From the NCBI GenBank assembly GCA_023416545.1, contig JAEZHO010000313.1, positions 1 to 9,411 of the forward strand: a stretch of 9,411 bases of DNA, written 5' to 3'. Below are positions 6,190 to 9,411 of this stretch, piece after piece; position 1 is the first letter of the stretch; each line of letters starts with the position of its first letter. The translations under genes were made by a program, and so were the position numbers. A model generated the notes under the pieces. That model worked only from the letters and a program-made list of their open reading frames with translations, was not told the DNA's origin and did not search any database. This DNA is from Pseudomonadota bacterium. GTDB taxonomy: Bacteria > Pseudomonadota > Alphaproteobacteria > Rhizobiales > Rhizobiaceae.

Positions 6190-7230
6190 TCAGTTGGCGA
6201 TTTCGCGGTTCCAGCGGTCGGTAATGGCGGGCCGCTTGGCATTGACCTCATTCCAATTGAACAGAAGCAGGTTGTCGATCGAGCCGCCTTCGCCCCAGGG
6301 CAGCTTCTGCTCGATATCAGCCGACAAGGAGACGCCGCTGATAGCAGGCCCCAAGTACAGCTTTTCGGCGAGGCAGCTCGCTGCTTCCTTGGTCAGGGCC
6401 GTGTCGATAAATGCTGCAGCAGCTTCAGGATTCTTGGTTCCCTTTGCGATGTGCATTCGTGCGTCGGTTGCCCAGACCCCTTCCTTGGGTACGGCAAACC
6501 CAATGGGCAGTCCTGCGTCGATCAAATCCCACGCACCCACATTGAAGTGTGCGCCGATGGTCACTTCCTGAGATTGGAAGGCATTGGATGCCGCGCCAGA
6601 CGTATCGTAGAGGAGACCCGAGTCCAGCGTCTTCAACTTTGCGAAGGTCGCATCCATTCCCTCGGACTTGTCGCCGTAGATGCTATCGAGAAAGATGACG
6701 AATGGAACGCCGGCTGAATTGTTCGGAGAGGGGATTGCTACGGCGCCTGCATGAACCTCGTTCCAGAGTTCCTCCCAGGTTTCAGGCTTCTCGGTCACTT
6801 CATCGGTGTTGTAGATGAGACCAAGTGAATAAAAGCCGGCGCTGACGGCGTAAACGTGGTCGCCGTTCTTATACGCTGCCTGAGGGAGCAAGGCACTTAC
6901 ATTCTTCAGGCCGGACAGGTCGATCGGAGCGAGCACGCCCGCTTCTTCAGCCAATTCGCTGATGCCTCCATCCATGTAGGCGACGTCGATGACGGCATTG
7001 CCGGCCTGTTGCTGCAGCTTTGCCAGGGTGGTGGTGGAGTTGCCGATCTCGGCGACGACCTTGATCCCTGTTGCCTTGGTGAATGGCTGGGCGACACAGG
7101 CATCGAAAGCCTCGCCCCAATTGCCGCCGTAATAGGCCACCGTGATCTGCTGTGTGGAGTTTTGCGCCAGGCTGGACTGAGCGGCACCCAGGATGATGGC
7201 TACTGATGCGAGTAGTATACGCTTTTGCAT
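6190..7230 (-). CDS. Periplasmic solute-binding protein of a PotD-like ABC importer
   Basis: The 346-residue product starts with a clear signal peptide: MQKR, a hydrophobic stretch at residues 5-17, and a likely signal peptidase I cut after SLA (residue 22). The mature part opens with ITVAYYGGNWGEAF, the first strand and helix of PotD/PotF-type (SBP_bac) proteins, followed by VIDVAYMDGG (80-89), GFYSLGLIYNTD (132-143) and the C-terminal LLFNWNEVNAKRPAITDRWNREI (322-344). Cys45 and Cys286 could form a disulfide, a guess from sequence only. It captures the substrate in the periplasm and gives it to the two permeases. The start ATG has AGGAGA four bases upstream, so the 48 additional in-frame codons before it are ignored. 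It is the first gene of the operon and faces the divergent AraC/GlxA-type regulator. The ligand is unknown; the racemase-like partner gene suggests an amino or imino acid rather than a polyamine. Confidence 0.94.
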   Translation of the reverse strand: MQKRILLASVAIILGAAQSSLAQNSTQQITVAYYGGNWGEAFDACVAQPFTKATGIKVVAEIGNSTTTLAKLQQQAGNAVIDVAYMDGGISELAEEAGVLAPIDLSGLKNVSALLPQAAYKNGDHVYAVSAGFYSLGLIYNTDEVTEKPETWEELWNEVHAGAVAIPSPNNSAGVPFVIFLDSIYGDKSEGMDATFAKLKTLDSGLLYDTSGAASNAFQSQEVTIGAHFNVGAWDLIDAGLPIGFAVPKEGVWATDARMHIAKGTKNPEAAAAFIDTALTKEAASCLAEKLYLGPAISGVSLSADIEQKLPWGEGGSIDNLLLFNWNEVNAKRPAITDRWNREIAN

Positions 7231-7234
7231 TGGT

Positions 7235-7240
7235 TCTCCT
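7235..7240 (-). promoter_or_regulatory. Ribosome binding site of the solute-binding protein gene
   Basis: The minus strand reads AGGAGA, four bases, then ATG at 7230. This decides the start over ATG codons further upstream in the same frame (7374, 7356, 7314 and 7275), which have no such site. Confidence 0.8.
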
Positions 7241-7364
7241 AACGTTCCCGAATTTGCTTTGATGGCGTGCGCCATTCCGTCTTTTGTCTTGACCCTAGCA
7301 GCCGGGTCGCCCATCACCTTGAACAGAAATGACACATGATTGAATGCAGGCGACATTTTCTGGC

Positions 7365-7370
7365 GGAGGA
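7365..7370 (+). promoter_or_regulatory. Ribosome binding site of the GlxA-type regulator gene
   Basis: GGAGGA is followed after three bases (ACA) by the ATG at 7374. The alternative in-frame ATG at 7344 has no purine-rich site before it, so the shorter product is preferred. Confidence 0.75.
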
Positions 7371-7373
7371 ACA

Positions 7374-8372
7374 ATGGTCTTTGATAAATCCGGAACCGGC
7401 GTGGAGCTTCGGGTGGCCTTTATTCTTCAGGACCGATTCACGCTAGCAGCCTTCTCCGGGTTCATAGATGCTCTCCGGCTTGCCGCCGACGATGCCGCAC
7501 GAAGCAGGCAGATACGCGTGACGTGGGAAATCTACTCCTCGATAGGCAAAGTCGTATCTTCAAGTTGCGGTCTCAGCGTCGTCACCCAACCGGGACTGCC
7601 GAGACCGGAGCAGTTCGATTACCTCGCTGTCTGCGGTGGGAATAGCTACGAAAACGAAGTGCAGCACCCGGGATTGACGCATCTCATTCGTCAGGCACAT
7701 GCTGCAGGTGTAGGTCTCCTGGGGATTTGTACGGGAAGTTTCGCGATCGCCAGGGCGGGCTTCGTGAAAGGTCGGCAGTACTGCATCCATTGGAACGTCA
7801 TAGAAGCCTTCAAAAGGCAGTTTCCGACCGCGGGAATTTCCTTGGACCGCATCTTTGTAGACGAAGGGGATGTCATCACATGTGCGGGATCGACAGCGGC
7901 AATAGATCTCGCGCTTTATCTTATAACCCGCCATTGCGGAGCGGAACGCTCACGGCAGGTCATGCGGCACATGATGCTGACGTCCATGCGTCCCGCGACT
8001 GTGCCCCAGGCACATTTCTTTCATCTGCCGCCGGACGGGACTGACGCCAGGGTGCGCAAGGCCCTACACTTTATGGAGCAGAGGCTTGACCAGCCGCCGA
8101 ACAGCGCAGCAATCGCCCGCTATTGCGGGATCTCGATGAGGCAGCTCGAAAGGCTGTTTCAGCAAAATCTCAAGCAATCCCTCGGCAAAGCCTTCCGCAC
8201 GATGCGACTTAACTACGGTCATTATCTTCTTCAGGGCGGATCGCTTTCGATCACTGAAATCGCCCAGATCACAGGCTTCTCGGACGCCGCACATTTTTCC
8301 AGGGAATTTAGGAAAGCATTCGGAGAGACGCCAAGCGGCTTCAGATCGTCGAATGCTGCTGGGGGGCAGTAG
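7374..8372 (+). CDS. GlxA-type transcriptional regulator (DJ-1/PfpI-like domain plus AraC HTH)
   Basis: The 332-residue protein has two parts. Residues about 11-185 form a class I glutamine amidotransferase-like (DJ-1/PfpI) sensor domain: VAFILQDRFTLAAFSGFIDALRLA (14-37), the elbow LLGICTGSFAIARAG with Cys119, and CAGSTAAIDLAL (170-181), a signature of the GlxA group. Residues about 225-325 hold two AraC helix-turn-helix units: IARYCGISMRQLERLFQQ (247-264) and ITEIAQITGFSDAAHFSREFRKAFGETP (293-320). Characterised relatives in Pseudomonas (ArgR, GbdR, CdhR) activate genes for arginine, glycine betaine or carnitine use, so a nitrogenous small molecule is a likely effector. It is divergent from the transporter operon across 143 bases, the classic position for its activator. 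The ATG at 7374 has GGAGGA upstream, whereas the ATG at 7344 has none. The gene is convergent with the LysR gene; the 74 bases between them contain no clear terminator. Confidence 0.93.
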   Translation: MVFDKSGTGVELRVAFILQDRFTLAAFSGFIDALRLAADDAARSRQIRVTWEIYSSIGKVVSSSCGLSVVTQPGLPRPEQFDYLAVCGGNSYENEVQHPGLTHLIRQAHAAGVGLLGICTGSFAIARAGFVKGRQYCIHWNVIEAFKRQFPTAGISLDRIFVDEGDVITCAGSTAAIDLALYLITRHCGAERSRQVMRHMMLTSMRPATVPQAHFFHLPPDGTDARVRKALHFMEQRLDQPPNSAAIARYCGISMRQLERLFQQNLKQSLGKAFRTMRLNYGHYLLQGGSLSITEIAQITGFSDAAHFSREFRKAFGETPSGFRSSNAAGGQ

Positions 8373-8446
8373 CCAGGGGCGGGCTTCCGCTTCGGCGTTA
8401 TACCAGGCGACTGGCGTTCATGAGGCTTTGCCAGCCACGATCCGAT

Positions 8447-9340
8447 CTATTTCAGGTAATCGAGCTCCCCGAGCACGGAGTTCACCGTATTGAGGACCGC
8501 CTCGATCTTGGGTTTGCGGCTTTGGCGATGATATTTGGCAAAGATCGGCGTGTCGGCAATGGGAGGTTCCGTTTGGAGGACGGTCACTCTTCCTGCCTCG
8601 CGTTCGGCTTCCGCCAGTTTGTTCGGATAGATCCCCAGGCCCACGCCATTGTTGACCAGATTGGCGAGCATCGAGACGCTGTTGCAGAAATCGATGCGGC
8701 TTGGGGTCAGTCCGGCGCTGGCGAACCAGCCGATCATTTGCCGGTAGTTGATGGATCCAGCCGGATTGGAAATTATCGGAAGCGCAACAATATCCTGGGG
8801 TCTAACGATAGATGGCAGGTTGAAGTTCGATGACGCGATCCATGACGTCTCCTGAGTACCTAGAGGAACAAGCTTGAACTGCTCACGCTCCGTCGGATGG
8901 ACGAGAAACGCGAGATCAAGTCGCAGGGCGTGCAACTCGGGCTCCACCTCGGCGGACGTCGCCACCATCAGTTCGGGTTGGAGCTCGGGATACTCCGAGT
9001 GCAAACGCGCCATGATTTGTGGAAGGCAAATCATGGCAAAGCCTTCAGCGAAGCCGAGTCGGATGGGCCCTGACAGCTCCCGCGTGGAGGGTCGAGCTTC
9101 AATTTTCTCGATGCTGGAGAATATAGTCCGACATTCATCGAGGAGCGTCTGTCCACGCAGTGTCAGCGTCAGTCCCCGGCCAACGCGTTGGAGCGGCTTG
9201 TAGCCGAGAGCATCTTCAAGCCCTCGCAGCCGTAACGAGCCGGTGGGTTGAGCAATATTGAGCGCACCGGCTGCTCGCTCTACCGAATGGTAGGTTGCGG
9301 TCCAATAAAATGCTTCCAGCTGGGCAAGCGTAACGCGCAT
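8447..9340 (-). CDS. LysR-type transcriptional regulator
   Basis: The 297-residue length is typical of LysR proteins. The N-terminal winged HTH covers residues 3-62: LAQLEAFYWTATYHSVERAAGALNIAQPTGSLRLRGLEDALGYKPLQRVGRG. A linker helix follows, then the periplasmic-binding-like effector domain from about residue 92 (IRLGFAEGF) to the end, with the usual GVGLGIYPNKLAE segment near 234-246. The start ATG at 9340 has AGGAAAGC shortly upstream. The gene is convergent with the GlxA-type regulator and points away from the right edge, so its target may be a divergent gene just outside the window, the usual LysR arrangement, or the transporter operon. Neither can be decided here. Its own upstream region has a good -35 element and an ATC-N9-GAT motif. 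Confidence 0.93.
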   Translation of the reverse strand: MRVTLAQLEAFYWTATYHSVERAAGALNIAQPTGSLRLRGLEDALGYKPLQRVGRGLTLTLRGQTLLDECRTIFSSIEKIEARPSTRELSGPIRLGFAEGFAMICLPQIMARLHSEYPELQPELMVATSAEVEPELHALRLDLAFLVHPTEREQFKLVPLGTQETSWIASSNFNLPSIVRPQDIVALPIISNPAGSINYRQMIGWFASAGLTPSRIDFCNSVSMLANLVNNGVGLGIYPNKLAEAEREAGRVTVLQTEPPIADTPIFAKYHRQSRKPKIEAVLNTVNSVLGELDYLK

Positions 9341-9355
9341 ATCAGCTTTCCTGAT
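9341..9355. promoter_or_regulatory. Inverted repeat ATC-N9-GAT overlapping the lysR ribosome site
   Basis: ATCAG-CTTTC-CTGAT is a 5-bp inverted repeat directly before the start codon of the LysR gene. It fits the T-N11-A pattern of LysR operators and the ATC-N9-GAT form described for NodD-like proteins. In the mRNA it would form a small hairpin holding part of the AGGAAAGC ribosome site. It could serve autoregulation by protein binding or by RNA folding, or be accidental. Confidence 0.35.
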
Positions 9356-9366
9356 GATTTACGTCC

Positions 9367-9395
9367 GATATTCCAATTTGTTTCTGTCATGTCAA
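9367..9395 (-). promoter_or_regulatory. Candidate promoter of the LysR gene
   Basis: On the minus strand a perfect -35 TTGACA (9395-9390) is followed after 17 bases by AATATC (9372-9367), a three-of-six -10 match. Transcription would start near 9360, giving a leader of about 20 bases. The -35 and spacing are good and the -10 is weak. Confidence 0.45.
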
Positions 9396-9411
9396 ATGAT
9401 TAGGGGTGGCT

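Larger units (their letters stand above)
7231..7373. promoter_or_regulatory. Divergent control region between transporter operon and GlxA-type regulator
   Basis: The 143 bases separate two divergent start codons. A palindrome ATGGCG-TG-CGCCAT lies at 7262-7275 and a second inverted repeat, GACCC-N8-GGGTC, at 7291-7308. The direct repeats CTTGACC (7288-7294) and CTTGAAC (7318-7324) are spaced by exactly 30 bases, about three helical turns. I found no convincing -35/-10 pair on either strand, which suits a promoter dependent on an activator. These elements are candidate operators for the adjacent AraC-type regulator; which of them it binds is inference. Confidence 0.5.

Noticed and set aside
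7344..7373. A longer N-terminus for the GlxA-type regulator starting at 7344
   Set aside because: No ribosome site precedes that ATG, while GGAGGA precedes the ATG at 7374; the ten extra residues add no domain.
8373..8446. A bidirectional terminator between the two convergent regulator genes
   Set aside because: Only short stems are present (CTGGC 8411-8415 with GCCAG 8430-8434; CCAG-GCGA-CTGG). There is no long GC-rich stem or T run on either strand.
1..9411. CRISPR arrays, insertion sequences, rRNA genes or defence systems
   Set aside because: No regularly spaced repeats, transposase motifs, rRNA sequence or defence-type domains were seen; all larger frames are accounted for by the genes listed.

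Overview
The window looks like alphaproteobacterial, probably rhizobial (Rhizobiales), chromosome or megaplasmid. The reasons are a fairly GC-rich sequence, a UvrD-like helicase preceded by a GAAC-N7-GAAC element (the alphaproteobacterial type of LexA box), and a polyamine/opine-type ABC transporter cluster with GlxA-type and LysR-type regulators. This placement is inference; nothing here is a definitive taxonomic marker.

Layout from left to right. Positions 1-1681 (minus) hold most of a superfamily 1 UvrD/Rep-type DNA helicase that runs off the left edge. It is preceded by a candidate promoter overlapped by a LexA-type box. Positions 1682-1996 are non-coding as far as I can see, apart from that control region and an 11-bp inverted repeat. 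Positions 1997-2434 (minus) encode the C-terminal two thirds of a GNAT acetyltransferase; its N-terminus is missing and it looks like a remnant. Positions 2489-7230 (minus) form one compact operon, transcribed right to left: periplasmic solute-binding protein, ABC ATPase, two permeases, then a proline racemase-superfamily enzyme. A 13-bp hairpin follows the enzyme's stop codon. Positions 7374-8372 (plus) encode a divergently transcribed GlxA-type AraC regulator (DJ-1/PfpI-like domain plus AraC HTH), separated from the operon by a 143-nt control region with short palindromes. Positions 8447-9340 (minus) encode a LysR-type regulator, convergent with the AraC gene, whose own promoter region reaches the right edge.

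How it works together (inference): the divergent AraC/GlxA-type protein probably senses a small nitrogenous metabolite and switches on the transporter operon. The solute-binding protein delivers the compound to the two-permease/ATPase importer. The racemase-superfamily enzyme then carries out a first cytoplasmic step on it. That enzyme keeps the first catalytic Cys (Cys91) but has Gly256 where proline racemases have Cys and trans-3-hydroxy-L-proline dehydratases have Thr. Its reaction therefore cannot be assigned from the known subgroups, and this is the most interesting point in the window. The second is the probable SOS control of the helicase.
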